In this document: positions 17,411-25,851 of the stretch, piece after piece
Layout of the letters: each line of letters begins with the position of its first letter
Position numbering within the stretch: the stretch's first letter is position 1
DNA from: Paenarthrobacter nitroguajacolicus
GTDB taxonomy: Bacteria; Actinomycetota; Actinomycetes; Actinomycetales; Micrococcaceae
Length of the DNA: 64,000 bases
Reading direction: 5' to 3'
Assembly: GCF_029952445.1 (NCBI RefSeq)
Contig: NZ_JAQPPK010000022.1
Span: 1-64,000, forward strand
The notes under the pieces: generated by a model
The model's input: the letters and a program-made list of their open reading frames with translations, nothing else
Database searches by the model: none
What the model was told of the DNA's origin: nothing
Translations under genes and position numbers: made by a program

Positions 17411-18646
17411 GTGCCCAGATCTGTTGCAGCCCATCGCCAGGCGGTGGCGGAGCTGCTGACAGCAGTAACCGCAAGGAAAGCCACGCTCCGGGTCCCGCTG
17501 ATGGACGCACTTGGAAAGGCGCTCGCCGTCGACCTCCACGCACCGCTGTCCCTGCCACCGTTCGCCAACTCCCAGATGGACGGCTTTGCCGTCCGTTCCG
17601 CAGACATTCCCGACGGCGGTGCGAAGCTCTGTGTGGCTGCGCCGGTTCCGGCAGGTGCCGCGCCGGCTGCGCTGGAGGCGGGCCATGCTGCCCCCATCAT
17701 GACCGGAGCCATGATGCCTGAGGGTGCCGACGCCGTCGTGCCGATTGAGAAGGCAACGCCCGGCACCTTTCCTGACCCCGGAGCGTTGGATGCCGAGGTG
17801 GAGCTGCCGGTGGTGGAGCCCGGGACGTACGTGCGGCATCCCGGCAGCGACATCGAAAAGGGCGCGTTGGCACTGGCCGCCGGTACAGTGCTGGGACCAA
17901 GCCAGCTGGGGCTGTTGGCAGCGCTGGGCCTTGGCGACGTGGAGATCCGCGAGCCACTGCGTGTCCTGCTGATCACTACCGGGGACGAGGTCCAGGAACC
18001 TGGCACGGAACTGGCGGCCGGCAAGATCTACGACTCCAATGGCACCCTCCTGGAAGCAGCCATGAGGCAAGCGGGCCTTGAGGTGGTCCGCACGGGCATC
18101 TCCGACGACCAGCCCGCGGCCCTGCTTGCGGTCCTGCAGCACCACGTTGGAGACAGCGACGGGAACGGCGGCGGGGACAACCCGGTGGACGTGATCGTCA
18201 CAACCGGGGGAGTAAGCAAAGGTGCCTACGAAGTCGTTCGCCTTGCCATGGCCGAACAACCGGTTGAATTCCTCCACGTCGCCATGCAACCCGGCGGCCC
18301 CCAAGGACTTGGTGCTTTCAACGGGATCCCCTTTATCGGCTTCCCCGGGAATCCTGTGAGCTGCCTGGTCTCCTTCGAGATGTTCCTTCGCCCTGCCCTT
18401 TCGCACGTCGCCGGGGCTCCCTCGCCACGGTCCGTGCTGCGGGCGCGCCTGGCTGCGCCGCTGACCTCGCCACAGGGCAAACACCAGGTCCGCCGCGGAA
18501 CCGTCGCCGATGGCGTGGTCCGCATGGAGGGTGGTGCCGGCTCCCATCTGGTCCATGCCCTTGCCCGCGCCAATGCCTTGGTGCAGATCCCCGCGGACGT
18601 CACGGAACTCGCCGAAGGAGACGAAGTGGAAGTATGGATGCTGTGA
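17411..18646 (+). CDS. moeA: Molybdopterin molybdenumtransferase
   Basis: MoeA inserts molybdate into adenylated molybdopterin to form Mo-molybdopterin. The 411-residue protein has the N-terminal [12 protein letters not shown] segment, the central MPT-binding motif [11 protein letters not shown], and [16 protein letters not shown], followed by the small C-terminal beta-barrel domain. AGGAGG six bases before GTG 17411 fixes the start; the ATG at 17405 directly abuts that site and is unlikely. It overlaps moaC by 13 bases. Confidence 0.95.
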   Translation: MPRSVAAHRQAVAELLTAVTARKATLRVPLMDALGKALAVDLHAPLSLPPFANSQMDGFAVRSADIPDGGAKLCVAAPVPAGAAPAALEAGHAAPIMTGAMMPEGADAVVPIEKATPGTFPDPGALDAEVELPVVEPGTYVRHPGSDIEKGALALAAGTVLGPSQLGLLAALGLGDVEIREPLRVLLITTGDEVQEPGTELAAGKIYDSNGTLLEAAMRQAGLEVVRTGISDDQPAALLAVLQHHVGDSDGNGGGDNPVDVIVTTGGVSKGAYEVVRLAMAEQPVEFLHVAMQPGGPQGLGAFNGIPFIGFPGNPVSCLVSFEMFLRPALSHVAGAPSPRSVLRARLAAPLTSPQGKHQVRRGTVADGVVRMEGGAGSHLVHALARANALVQIPADVTELAEGDEVEVWML

Positions 18647-19173
18647 ACCACACTTCCGAAAACCCGGCAGGTCCCGCAGGCCTGACCCACCTCAGGCAGG
18701 ACGGCACCGCCCAGATGGTGGATGTCTCCGAAAAAGCCGTCACCACCCGTGAAGCCACGGCCACCGCCACGGTCCGCTCCACAGCCGAAGTCCTTGCCCT
18801 CTTGGGCGCTGGCGAGCTTCCCAAGGGCGATGCGCTCGCCGTTGCGCGGGTGGCCGGCATCATGGCCGCCAAGAAGACTCCGGAGTTGATTCCGCTCTGC
18901 CATCCCTTGCCCATTTCCAAGGTCACCGTGGACTTTGAGCTGGGCACCGACTCGGTGGGCATCCTGGCAACTGTAAAGACCAAGGGCGTGACCGGCGTGG
19001 AAATGGAAGCACTGACGGCCGCCTCCGTCGCCGCGCTGAGTGTCTACGACATGATCAAGGCCGTGGACAAGCACGCCGTCCTCAGTGACATACGCGTTCT
19101 GTCCAAGAGCGGCGGCAAGAGCGGAAGCTGGGATGTTTCCGGACATGCGGGACGCGGGGAGGCCGGCGCATGA
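18634..19173 (+). CDS. moaC: Cyclic pyranopterin monophosphate synthase
   Basis: MoaC converts the MoaA product to cyclic pyranopterin monophosphate. The 179-residue protein has the family blocks [36 protein letters not shown] and [23 protein letters not shown], with the conserved lysine and histidine active-site region. It carries an N-terminal extension of about 20 residues compared with E. coli MoaC. It overlaps both neighbours (moeA by 13 bases, mog by 4). Confidence 0.97.
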   Translation: MDAVNHTSENPAGPAGLTHLRQDGTAQMVDVSEKAVTTREATATATVRSTAEVLALLGAGELPKGDALAVARVAGIMAAKKTPELIPLCHPLPISKVTVDFELGTDSVGILATVKTKGVTGVEMEALTAASVAALSVYDMIKAVDKHAVLSDIRVLSKSGGKSGSWDVSGHAGRGEAGA

Positions 19174-19673
19174 GCGCGTGCGAGCCGAACGCGCACGGGC
19201 CCCGGAAGGCCGGCGTCGTGATTGCTTCCACCCGGGCGGCAGCTGGAATCTATACCGACGAGACAGGGCCGATCATTCTCGACTGGCTCAAGGAACACGG
19301 TTTTGACACCTTTCCCACCATGGTGGTTCCTGACGGGGAACCTGTGGGTGCCGCCCTCAGGGCCCTTCTCACCCAGGAACCTGCAGTCGTCATCACCAGC
19401 GGGGGAACGGGCCTGAGCCCCGACGACCACACACCGGAAATGACGCTCCCGCTGTTGGACAGGGAGATCCCGGGGATCATGGAGGGCATCAGGCGAGCAG
19501 GCGCGGCCAAGACTCCCATGGCGATGCTGAGCCGTGGCCACGCGGGCGCAGCCGGCAAGACATTCATCATCAACCTGCCGGGATCGCCCAAGGGAGTCAT
19601 GGACGGGCTGGCCGTCCTGGACCCCGTCATCGGGCATCTTTGCGATCAATTGGAAGGAAGCCATGGGCACTGA
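19170..19673 (+). CDS. mog: Molybdopterin adenylyltransferase (MogA/MoaB family)
   Basis: A 167-residue protein of the MoaB/Mog fold that activates molybdopterin by adenylation before MoeA inserts molybdenum. Family motifs are [18 protein letters not shown] and the [19 protein letters not shown] region near the C-terminus. In organisms with one such gene, either the name mogA or moaB is used; the local set of cofactor genes makes the adenylyltransferase role most likely. The start overlaps moaC by four bases and its end overlaps moaE by 11. Confidence 0.9.
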   Translation: MSACEPNAHGPRKAGVVIASTRAAAGIYTDETGPIILDWLKEHGFDTFPTMVVPDGEPVGAALRALLTQEPAVVITSGGTGLSPDDHTPEMTLPLLDREIPGIMEGIRRAGAAKTPMAMLSRGHAGAAGKTFIINLPGSPKGVMDGLAVLDPVIGHLCDQLEGSHGH

Positions 19674-20118
19674 AACGGACTTCGAAGTGGTGAGCGCTGT
19701 CCTGAGCTCAGAACCGATCTCGGTGGACCAGGCCATCAGGGCAGTGGAATCGAATACTGCCGGCGCAGTGGTCAGCTTCAGCGGAGTGGTGCGGAACCAC
19801 GACGGCGGCAAGGCAGTGGACCGACTCAGTTACAGCGCCCATCCCACAGCGCATCAGGTGATGACCGACGTCGTAGCGCAACTCGTCGCCGAACATTCCG
19901 GTGAAGCCGACCAGCCTGTGCGCATCTGGGCTGCCCACAGGATCGGCCTTCTTGAGATCGGTGACCCAGCCCTGGTTTGCGCCGTAGCGGCCGCCCACCG
20001 CGGCCAGGCTTTTGCTGTCTGCTCTGAACTCGTTGACAGGGTCAAGGAGCAGGTGCCCATTTGGAAGGAACAGTTCTTCTCCGATGGCACCGTCGAATGG
20101 GTAGGTGCGGGGGAGTAG
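19663..20118 (+). CDS. moaE: Molybdopterin synthase catalytic subunit
   Basis: MoaE transfers sulfur from thiocarboxylated MoaD to precursor Z. The 151-residue product has AGAVVSFSGVVRNHDGG, an RIGLLEIGDPALVCAVAAAHR segment, and KEQVPIWKEQFFSDG containing the active-site lysines. GGAAGGA precedes ATG 19663. Its partner moaD is at the opposite end of the island on the other strand. This completes a set (A, C, D, E, mog, moeA) sufficient for Mo-molybdopterin, the cofactor form used by sulfite-oxidase-type enzymes. Confidence 0.96.
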   Translation: MGTETDFEVVSAVLSSEPISVDQAIRAVESNTAGAVVSFSGVVRNHDGGKAVDRLSYSAHPTAHQVMTDVVAQLVAEHSGEADQPVRIWAAHRIGLLEIGDPALVCAVAAAHRGQAFAVCSELVDRVKEQVPIWKEQFFSDGTVEWVGAGE

Positions 20119-20156
20119 GGCGGAGTCACGGTTCCTTCCCGGGTCCGGCCCGGCGG

Positions 20157-20162
20157 TAGGGT
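20157..20162 (+). promoter_or_regulatory. -10 hexamer of dapB (leaderless)
   Basis: TAGGGT is followed by 7 bases then ATG at 20170. AAAGG is present but only one base from the ATG, too close to act in translation initiation. Confidence 0.5.
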
Positions 20163-20169
20163 TAAAGGC

Positions 20170-20928
20170 ATGACCGAACAACTTGCTGTTGCAGTGCTGG
20201 GCGCCAACGGGCGCATGGGAATCGAAGCCGTTAAGGCCATTGAAGCAGCCGAAGACATGACGCTCGTAGCGGCTCTCGGTCGCGGTGATTCACTGCAGAA
20301 ACTGCTCGACGCCGGTGCACAGTACGTTGTTGACCTCACCGTTCCGGACATCACCGAAACCAACGTCCGTTTCGCCGTTGAGCACGGAATCCACGCCGTT
20401 GTGGGCACCACCGGCTGGGATGCCGGCAGGCTGGAATCCCTGCGTGCACTGTTGGAGCAGAAGCCGGACACCGGTGTCCTGATCGCCCCGAACTTTGCAC
20501 TTGGGTCCGTGCTGGCGTCCGCTTTCGCGGCCAAGGCATCGCAGTATTTCGAGTCGGTGGAAATCATCGAACTGCACCATCCGAACAAGGTGGATGCGCC
20601 TTCGGGTACCGCCGTGCGTACTGCGCAGCTCATCGCCGAAGCACGGCAGGAGGCCGGCGTCCCGGCCAGCCCTGACGCTACCGAAACAGCGCTGGACGGT
20701 GCCCGGGGCTGCGATGTGGATGGCGTGCGCGTGCACAGCGTCCGGCTGCGCGGGCTGGTGGCCCACCAGGAAGTGCTTTTCGGCGGTCCGGGCGAGCAGT
20801 TGACACTGCGCCACGACTCCTTTGACCGCGCGTCCTTCATGCCCGGCGTCCTTCTGGGTTTGCGGAAAGTGGCAGCAAACCCCGGCCTGACGGTCGGCCT
20901 GGACGGCTACTTGGACTTGGGGCTCTAG
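20170..20928 (+). CDS. dapB: 4-hydroxy-tetrahydrodipicolinate reductase
   Basis: DapB catalyses the NAD(P)H-dependent second dedicated step of lysine/diaminopimelate biosynthesis. The 252-residue protein has the dinucleotide-binding VLGANGRMGIEAVKAIE, GIHAVVGTTGWD, and the catalytic/substrate signature ELHHPNKVDAPSGTA. The end of the protein retains the family's GVLLGLRKVA and DGYLDLGL. It is transcribed from its own leaderless promoter after moaE and followed three bases later by a small TPR-like membrane protein. dapA and dapF are elsewhere in this window. Confidence 0.97.
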   Translation: MTEQLAVAVLGANGRMGIEAVKAIEAAEDMTLVAALGRGDSLQKLLDAGAQYVVDLTVPDITETNVRFAVEHGIHAVVGTTGWDAGRLESLRALLEQKPDTGVLIAPNFALGSVLASAFAAKASQYFESVEIIELHHPNKVDAPSGTAVRTAQLIAEARQEAGVPASPDATETALDGARGCDVDGVRVHSVRLRGLVAHQEVLFGGPGEQLTLRHDSFDRASFMPGVLLGLRKVAANPGLTVGLDGYLDLGL

Positions 20929-20931
20929 ATC

Positions 20932-21420
20932 GTGGGAAATTTCCTGACAACTTTGAAGAAGAACCGCACCAAGATTTGGGTGGGTGCCATCACCTTGCTC
21001 CTGGTGCTGTACCTCGTGGTTTCAGTGCAGCGCTCGTTCCTCCTCCTCGGTGACCCCAACCTCGTGGCAAAGGGGATCGGAGCGGCCTACCTGGTGCTTC
21101 CGGTCATTGGTGCGTGGGCCATGATCCGCGAGTTGCTCTTCGGCGCCCGTACCGAACAGATGGCCAAGGTCCTGGAAGCCGAAGGCGGACTGCCTGAAGA
21201 TACTCTGCCCCGGACCCCCGGCGGCCGGATTGTTCGCGCCGCTGCGGATGCCGAATTTGAGAAGTACCGCGCTGAAGCCGAGGCCGCTCCCGGGGACTGG
21301 CGGTCCTGGTTCAGGCTGAGCTGTGCATATGACGCCTCAGGCGACCGGAAGCGTGCGCGCGCGTCCATGCGCGACGCCGTGAAGCTCTTCCGCTCTCAGC
21401 CCACCGCGGCCGGACGGTAA
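20932..21420 (+). CDS. Membrane-anchored protein with TPR-like C-terminus, function unknown
   Basis: A 162-residue protein starting at GTG 20932. Two hydrophobic helices (IWVGAITLLLVLYLVVSV and IGAAYLVLPVIGAWAMI) are followed by a charged cytoplasmic helix-rich domain; WRSWFRLSCAYDASGDRKRARASMRDAVKLF resembles a single tetratricopeptide-like repeat. Related proteins occur next to dapB in other actinobacteria, but no function is known to me. Its last 25 bases overlap the 3' end of the convergent acyltransferase-like gene. Confidence 0.75.
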   Translation: MGNFLTTLKKNRTKIWVGAITLLLVLYLVVSVQRSFLLLGDPNLVAKGIGAAYLVLPVIGAWAMIRELLFGARTEQMAKVLEAEGGLPEDTLPRTPGGRIVRAAADAEFEKYRAEAEAAPGDWRSWFRLSCAYDASGDRKRARASMRDAVKLFRSQPTAAGR

Positions 21421-22631
21421 CTGCCCAGCCTCGACGCCAGGTGGGCCACCCATTCCAGTGGCCCCCGGCGCCGGAGCACGGCAAAACAAATGCCAATGCT
21501 GATGGCGCACAACGCCTGCGCCCAATACATGCCTTCAGCGGTCCACCCTGCGGGCAGCGGTTGGTTGGTAAAGCCCGAGACCACCCATACATGTGCCGAA
21601 TACAGGCTCAGGGTCATGGCGCCCGGCCCGCTGAGCACCACCAGGAAATTTACCCTGATGCGTTCGGCAAGCCTGCCAAGGACAAGGAAAAAACCAACGA
21701 CGGCGGCGGCAACGCCACTGGTGTGCAACAAATCCAGCGTGGTCCCCGCATGGGGCGACGCCGTGGCCAACCACCACCACGAATCCACCTGCTGGAGCCC
21801 CGTGAGGTTGACCTGGAGCATGCTCTCAAGGGGGTAGCCCCTGGTGCCGGGCAACACCGACAGGGCAGCCCGTCCGCCCCACACTTCCATGGCCACCGTT
21901 CCAACGATTTTCGCGATGCTTGCCACGACGATTCCGAAAGTCAGCAGCATGAGCTGCACCTTCGCCGTCGTCAGCGCCAGCCTTCCGATGACCAGGCCCA
22001 CCAGGAGGTAGGAGATCCACTGGAACGCTGGGTAGTAGCCGGTGAAGAAGAGATCGGCGAGCAGCCGTGCCGGGGTTCCCAGGTCCTCCCAGCCGGGGTT
22101 GTGTCCCAACTGCAGTGGCGGGTTCGCATCCAGCAGCTCAGGACGGACCAAGTACGCGAGGACCGGCGAGAGCACGATCCATCCTCCAGCCCAGAAGCAG
22201 AGTGCTTTCAGCCGTAAACCGAGGAACGGCAGGATGCACAGGAACAGCACTGCGTAATGCACCAGGATCACCGCGACGTTGACTTCCAGGCCTCCCAGCG
22301 CCAGTCCGACGGCGGCAATCACCAGGGCGCGCATGGCAACCCCGCCCCTGGCGGACCAAAGCTCCGCCCCGCTGCGTGGCTGCTGCTTGCCGGTTGAGAG
22401 TGCCAGGCCGATCCCGGCCAGCACAGCGAACAATGCTGCGGACCTCCCTGAGAACACCAGGCCCACCATGGTTGGGTCCCACTGCGGAGCCGGGCCGAAC
22501 GTCGGAAGCAGATGTGTGGCCATCATGCCAAGAAGGGCCGCGCCCCGGGCTGCGTCGACACCCGTCAGCCGGGCAGGGGCCGTGCGTTGACCTGGTGCCT
22601 TTCGCGGAGGCGCCGTCTCTTGCGAAGTCAT
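21396..22631 (-). CDS. Multi-pass membrane acyltransferase-like protein (DUF1624/DUF418 type)
   Basis: A 411-residue protein with about ten hydrophobic segments. The N-terminal GVDAARGAALLGMMATHLLP has the D-x-x-RG pattern of heparan-alpha-glucosaminide N-acetyltransferase-like and DUF418 families, and the C-terminal half (LVVLSGPGAMTLSLYSAHVW ... FAVLRRRGPLEWVAHL) matches the DUF418-type end. These are presumed integral membrane acyl-transfer or transport proteins; the substrate is unknown. ATG 22631 is used. The gene is divergent from the SOS-controlled small gene and overlaps its convergent neighbour by 25 bases. Confidence 0.8.
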   Translation of the reverse strand: MTSQETAPPRKAPGQRTAPARLTGVDAARGAALLGMMATHLLPTFGPAPQWDPTMVGLVFSGRSAALFAVLAGIGLALSTGKQQPRSGAELWSARGGVAMRALVIAAVGLALGGLEVNVAVILVHYAVLFLCILPFLGLRLKALCFWAGGWIVLSPVLAYLVRPELLDANPPLQLGHNPGWEDLGTPARLLADLFFTGYYPAFQWISYLLVGLVIGRLALTTAKVQLMLLTFGIVVASIAKIVGTVAMEVWGGRAALSVLPGTRGYPLESMLQVNLTGLQQVDSWWWLATASPHAGTTLDLLHTSGVAAAVVGFFLVLGRLAERIRVNFLVVLSGPGAMTLSLYSAHVWVVSGFTNQPLPAGWTAEGMYWAQALCAISIGICFAVLRRRGPLEWVAHLASRLGSYRPAAVG

Positions 22632-22704
22632 GCTGCGATCGTCTCATGGCCGGGTCGCGTGTCCCACAAAACGTCGGCTGCCGGAACGTGGGCGGCGCAC
22701 GGTC

Positions 22705-22733
22705 TTGTGTTCGAATATATGTTCGAATAGCAT
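22705..22733 (+). promoter_or_regulatory. SOS-type promoter with LexA box in the spacer
   Basis: TTGTGT (22705-22710), a 17-base spacer and TAGCAT (22728-22733) form a promoter ending 6 bases before ATG 22740. The LexA-type box TCGAATATATGTTCGA (22711-22726) fills the spacer almost exactly. Confidence 0.8.
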
Positions 22734-22739
22734 TGCGGC

Positions 22740-23087
22740 ATGAACGATCTTCCCCAGCAGCCGGACGGTCTGGCCGGCCCCATGAAAGCCATGAGTCCCG
22801 GGGTGGTCGAGTTCCTCTTCAGGCAACTCGTGGCCGGAGAGCCTCCCGAAGACACGCAGTGGCGCAGCGAGGGCACGGTCCTCGCGGAGCAGGCTCCCGG
22901 CGCTGAATTGGCCCGGAGGTTGTCCGAAACCGATGTGGAATCGCTGACGCCACTGGAACTGTTCGAATACGTTCGGGCTTCCCAGCGGTTGGTTTCCTGG
23001 GCGGAGCAGCTCAAAGAACGCGCGGTGGGCCAGTACTGTTCAGGTCAGCGGGAGGGTTCTGACCAGCGCACTGGTTCGGCTAAATGA
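22740..23087 (+). CDS. Short SOS-controlled protein resembling the N-terminus of DUF222/HNH proteins
   Basis: A 115-residue predicted soluble protein. The region VESLTPLELFEYVRASQRLVSWAEQLKERA resembles the helical DUF222 domain that precedes an HNH nuclease domain in actinobacterial 13E12-type proteins, but the protein stops about 20 residues later with no HNH motif. Either it is a truncated remnant or a stand-alone short form. The promoter has a LexA box between -35 and -10, and the mRNA is probably leaderless. Several mycobacterial 13E12-family genes are LexA-regulated, which fits. Assignment to DUF222 is by eye and uncertain. Confidence 0.55.
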   Translation: MNDLPQQPDGLAGPMKAMSPGVVEFLFRQLVAGEPPEDTQWRSEGTVLAEQAPGAELARRLSETDVESLTPLELFEYVRASQRLVSWAEQLKERAVGQYCSGQREGSDQRTGSAK

Positions 23088-23110
23088 GGACCATCACGCG
23101 GTACCCATTC

Positions 23111-23138
23111 TTGTAACGAGGCCGTGACAGGGTAACGT
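23111..23138 (+). promoter_or_regulatory. Promoter of dapA (leaderless)
   Basis: TTGTAA (23111-23116), a 16-base spacer and TAACGT (23133-23138) followed by 7 bases and ATG 23146. No ribosome-binding site is visible. Confidence 0.6.
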
Positions 23139-23145
23139 TTTTCCT

Positions 23146-24078
23146 ATGTCTGACGTTCGCGCGCCCATTCCCGCCCTTGGTACCCTGCTGACCGCCATGG
23201 TCACCCCGTTCACCGAGGACGGCAAGGTGGACTACGACCAAGCCGCAGCACTGGCAGAAAAGCTTGTCCAGGATGGCTGCGACGGCCTTGTGGTTACCGG
23301 TACCACCGGTGAGACGTCCACCCTGACCGATGACGAAAACCTAGGCATGTTCCGTGCGGTAAAAGAAGCCGTGGGTGGCAAGGCCGCCATTATTGCCGGC
23401 ACCGGCACCAACGACACCGCCCACTCGGTCCACCTTTCCCAGCGGGCTGCCGAGCTGGGCGTCGATGGCCTCCTCATCGTCACCCCGTACTACAACAAGC
23501 CAAGCCAGGCCGGCGTTCGTGCGCACTTCGAAACCATTGCCTCCTCCACCGACCTGCCTGTGATGCTCTACGACATTCCGGGCCGTTCCTCCATCGCCAT
23601 CGCGCCGGAAACCATGATCGAACTGGCCAAGCACCGGAACATCGTGGCCGTCAAGGACGCGAAGGCTGACTTCGCCGCCGCCACGCGCGTCATGGCTGAA
23701 ACCGACCTCGTTTTCTACTCAGGCGATGATGGCCTGACCCTGCAGTGGATGGCACTCGGCGCCGTAGGCCTGGTGGGTGTCACCACCCATGTGGCCACGC
23801 GCCGGTTCCGCGAACTGATCGACGCCGTCAACAACAACGACCTCGCCACGGCGCGGTCCATCAACTTTGAATTGGAACCCGTGGTTCGTGGAACCATGAC
23901 CCGGGTCCAGGGCGCAGTAGCCGCCAAGCAGATTCTCAAGTGGCAGGGAGTCCTGCCCAACTCGGTTGTCCGTTTGCCCCTCGTGGAGCCGGACGCGGCC
24001 GAGATCGAAATCATCCGCGGGGATTTGGCGGAAGCCGGAATGGACTTCAACGTCCAGGATGGTTCCGCCGGAAAGTAG
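23146..24078 (+). CDS. dapA: 4-hydroxy-tetrahydrodipicolinate synthase
   Basis: DapA condenses pyruvate with aspartate semialdehyde, the first dedicated step to diaminopimelate and lysine. The 310-residue TIM-barrel protein has GTTGETSTL, the catalytic Tyr142 in MLYDIPGRSS and the Schiff-base Lys170 in NIVAVKDAKAD, plus the FYSGDDGLTLQWMALG segment. It is transcribed from a leaderless promoter and followed 6 bases later by rnj, the dapA-rnj pairing conserved across actinobacteria. Confidence 0.98.
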   Translation: MSDVRAPIPALGTLLTAMVTPFTEDGKVDYDQAAALAEKLVQDGCDGLVVTGTTGETSTLTDDENLGMFRAVKEAVGGKAAIIAGTGTNDTAHSVHLSQRAAELGVDGLLIVTPYYNKPSQAGVRAHFETIASSTDLPVMLYDIPGRSSIAIAPETMIELAKHRNIVAVKDAKADFAAATRVMAETDLVFYSGDDGLTLQWMALGAVGLVGVTTHVATRRFRELIDAVNNNDLATARSINFELEPVVRGTMTRVQGAVAAKQILKWQGVLPNSVVRLPLVEPDAAEIEIIRGDLAEAGMDFNVQDGSAGK

Positions 24079-24084
24079 CACAAT

Positions 24085-25776
24085 ATGACCCAAACCGCCC
24101 TTCCCGGACTGGTTACGCCGCCGAAACTGCCCAAAGGCACGCTGCGGATCGTTCCGCTTGGTGGACTGGGAGAGATCGGCCGTAACATGGCGGTCTTCGA
24201 AATCGACGGCAAGTTGCTCATTGTTGACTGCGGGGTGCTTTTTCCCGAGGAAACGCAACCCGGCGTGGACTTGATCCTGCCCGATTTCTCCTACATCGAG
24301 AACCGGCTCGATGACGTCGTCGGAGTGGTCCTCACCCACGGCCACGAGGACCACATTGGTGCGGTTCCGTACCTGCTGCGCCTCAAGGCCGACATTCCGC
24401 TGATCGGTTCGCAGCTGACGCTCGCGCTGGTGGAAGCGAAGCTGCAGGAACACCGGATCAAGCCGTACACGCTCACCGTCACCGAGGGCCAGGTGGAGCA
24501 GTTCGGTCCCTTCGAGTGCGAGTTCGTTGCGGTCAACCACTCCATCCCGGATGCCTTGGCCGTCTTTATCCGCACTGCGGGAGGCAACGTCCTGCACACC
24601 GGCGACTTCAAGATGGACCAGTTGCCCCTGGATGGCCGCATCACGGACCTCCGGCACTTCGCCCGCCTGGGCGAAGAAGGCGTGGACCTGTTCATGGCGG
24701 ACTCCACCAACGCCGATGTCCCCGGGTTCACCACGGCCGAGAAGGAGATTGGTCCTACACTGGACCGGTTGTTCGGACAGGCAAAGAAGCGCATCATTGT
24801 GGCTTCCTTCTCCTCCCACGTGCACCGCGTCCAGCAGGTCCTCGACGCCGCCGCGAAGCATAACCGCAAGGTGGCCTTCGTAGGCCGCTCCATGGTCCGC
24901 AACATGGCCATTGCCGCCAAGCTGGGCTACCTGGACGTGCCCGAAGGCATCCTGGTGGACATCAAGAACATCGACAACATGCCAGATGACCGCGTGGTCC
25001 TCATGTCCACCGGGTCCCAAGGAGAGCCGATGGCGGCGCTGTCGCGCATGGCCAACGGCGACCACCGCGTCATTGTTGGCAAGGGTGACACCGTCATCCT
25101 GGCGTCCAGCCTTATCCCGGGCAACGAGAATGCCGTGTTCCGCATCATCAACGGACTCCTTAAGCTTGGCGCCTATGTCATCCACAAGGGCACCGCAAAG
25201 GTCCACGTTTCCGGCCACGCCGCAGCCGGGGAATTGCTGTACTGCTACAACATCCTCGAGCCGCTCAATGCCATGCCGGTCCACGGTGAAACGCGGCACC
25301 TGATCGCCAACGGCAACATTGCCCTTGAGTCAGGCGTGCCATCGGAAGGCATCATCCTCAGCGACAACGGTACGGTGATCGACCTCAAGGACCACGTGGC
25401 GAACATCGTGGGGCAAGTTGAGGTCGGCTTCGTCTACGTCGATGGCTCCAGCGTTGGCGAAATCACCGACGCCGACCTGAAGGACCGCCGCGTCCTGGGG
25501 GATGAAGGGTTCATTTCCGTCATCACGGTCATTAGCCGTGCCACCGGCAAGATCGTGTCCGGCCCGGAGATCCATGCCCGTGGCGTGGCCGAGGACGACT
25601 CAGTGTTCGACGAGATCATTCCCAAGATCAACGCGGCGCTCGAAGAGGCTGTGATGAATCACACAGACCACACCAACCACCAGTTGCAGCAAGTGGTGCG
25701 CCGGATTATCGGCACGTGGGTCAACCGCAAGCTCCGCCGCCGTCCCATGATCATTCCCGTGGTCCTGGAGGCGTAG
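24085..25776 (+). CDS. rnj: Ribonuclease J
   Basis: RNase J has endonuclease and 5'-to-3' exonuclease activities in rRNA maturation and mRNA decay. The 563-residue protein is a metallo-beta-lactamase/beta-CASP enzyme. The zinc motif HGHEDH is at residues 85-90, with further metal ligands in VNHSIPDALAV, HTGDFKMD and the beta-CASP GHAAAGEL and PVHGETRHL segments; a C-terminal dimerisation domain follows. It is cotranscribed with dapA (gap 6 bases) and ends just before a perfect palindrome. Confidence 0.97.
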   Translation: MTQTALPGLVTPPKLPKGTLRIVPLGGLGEIGRNMAVFEIDGKLLIVDCGVLFPEETQPGVDLILPDFSYIENRLDDVVGVVLTHGHEDHIGAVPYLLRLKADIPLIGSQLTLALVEAKLQEHRIKPYTLTVTEGQVEQFGPFECEFVAVNHSIPDALAVFIRTAGGNVLHTGDFKMDQLPLDGRITDLRHFARLGEEGVDLFMADSTNADVPGFTTAEKEIGPTLDRLFGQAKKRIIVASFSSHVHRVQQVLDAAAKHNRKVAFVGRSMVRNMAIAAKLGYLDVPEGILVDIKNIDNMPDDRVVLMSTGSQGEPMAALSRMANGDHRVIVGKGDTVILASSLIPGNENAVFRIINGLLKLGAYVIHKGTAKVHVSGHAAAGELLYCYNILEPLNAMPVHGETRHLIANGNIALESGVPSEGIILSDNGTVIDLKDHVANIVGQVEVGFVYVDGSSVGEITDADLKDRRVLGDEGFISVITVISRATGKIVSGPEIHARGVAEDDSVFDEIIPKINAALEEAVMNHTDHTNHQLQQVVRRIIGTWVNRKLRRRPMIIPVVLEA

Positions 25777-25795
25777 CCTGGCAGCAACATGAATA

Positions 25796-25837
25796 CCCAA
25801 GGGGGTCTGAAATCCGCGGATTTCAGACCCCCTTGGG
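25796..25837. repeat. 42-bp perfect palindrome between rnj and ftsK
   Basis: Both 21-base arms match without a mismatch and without a spacer; the centre is CCGCGG. It starts 20 bases after the rnj stop and ends one base before the ftsK -10 hexamer, so it covers the -35 position. No T-tract follows on either strand. It could terminate rnj transcription as a hairpin, or be a duplex operator. Confidence 0.95.
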
Positions 25838-25838
25838 G

Positions 25839-25844
25839 TACCGT
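25839..25844 (+). promoter_or_regulatory. -10 hexamer of ftsK (leaderless)
   Basis: TACCGT is followed by 7 bases and ATG 25852. It directly abuts the palindrome at 25796-25837. Confidence 0.5.
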
Positions 25845-25851
25845 GGCACGT

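Noticed and set aside
15522-17558. 678-codon antisense frame across the molybdoenzyme gene
   Set aside because: The sense strand has a full sulfite-oxidase-family protein with four-base coupling to its neighbour; the antisense frame is low-complexity Arg/Gly/Pro-rich.
23719-25299. 526-codon antisense frame across dapA and rnj
   Set aside because: Spans two well-defined sense genes and has no start context or motifs.
25789-25851. Earlier ftsK start translating the palindrome
   Set aside because: No ribosome-binding site; a -10 hexamer at 25839-25844 would leave this ATG outside the transcript.
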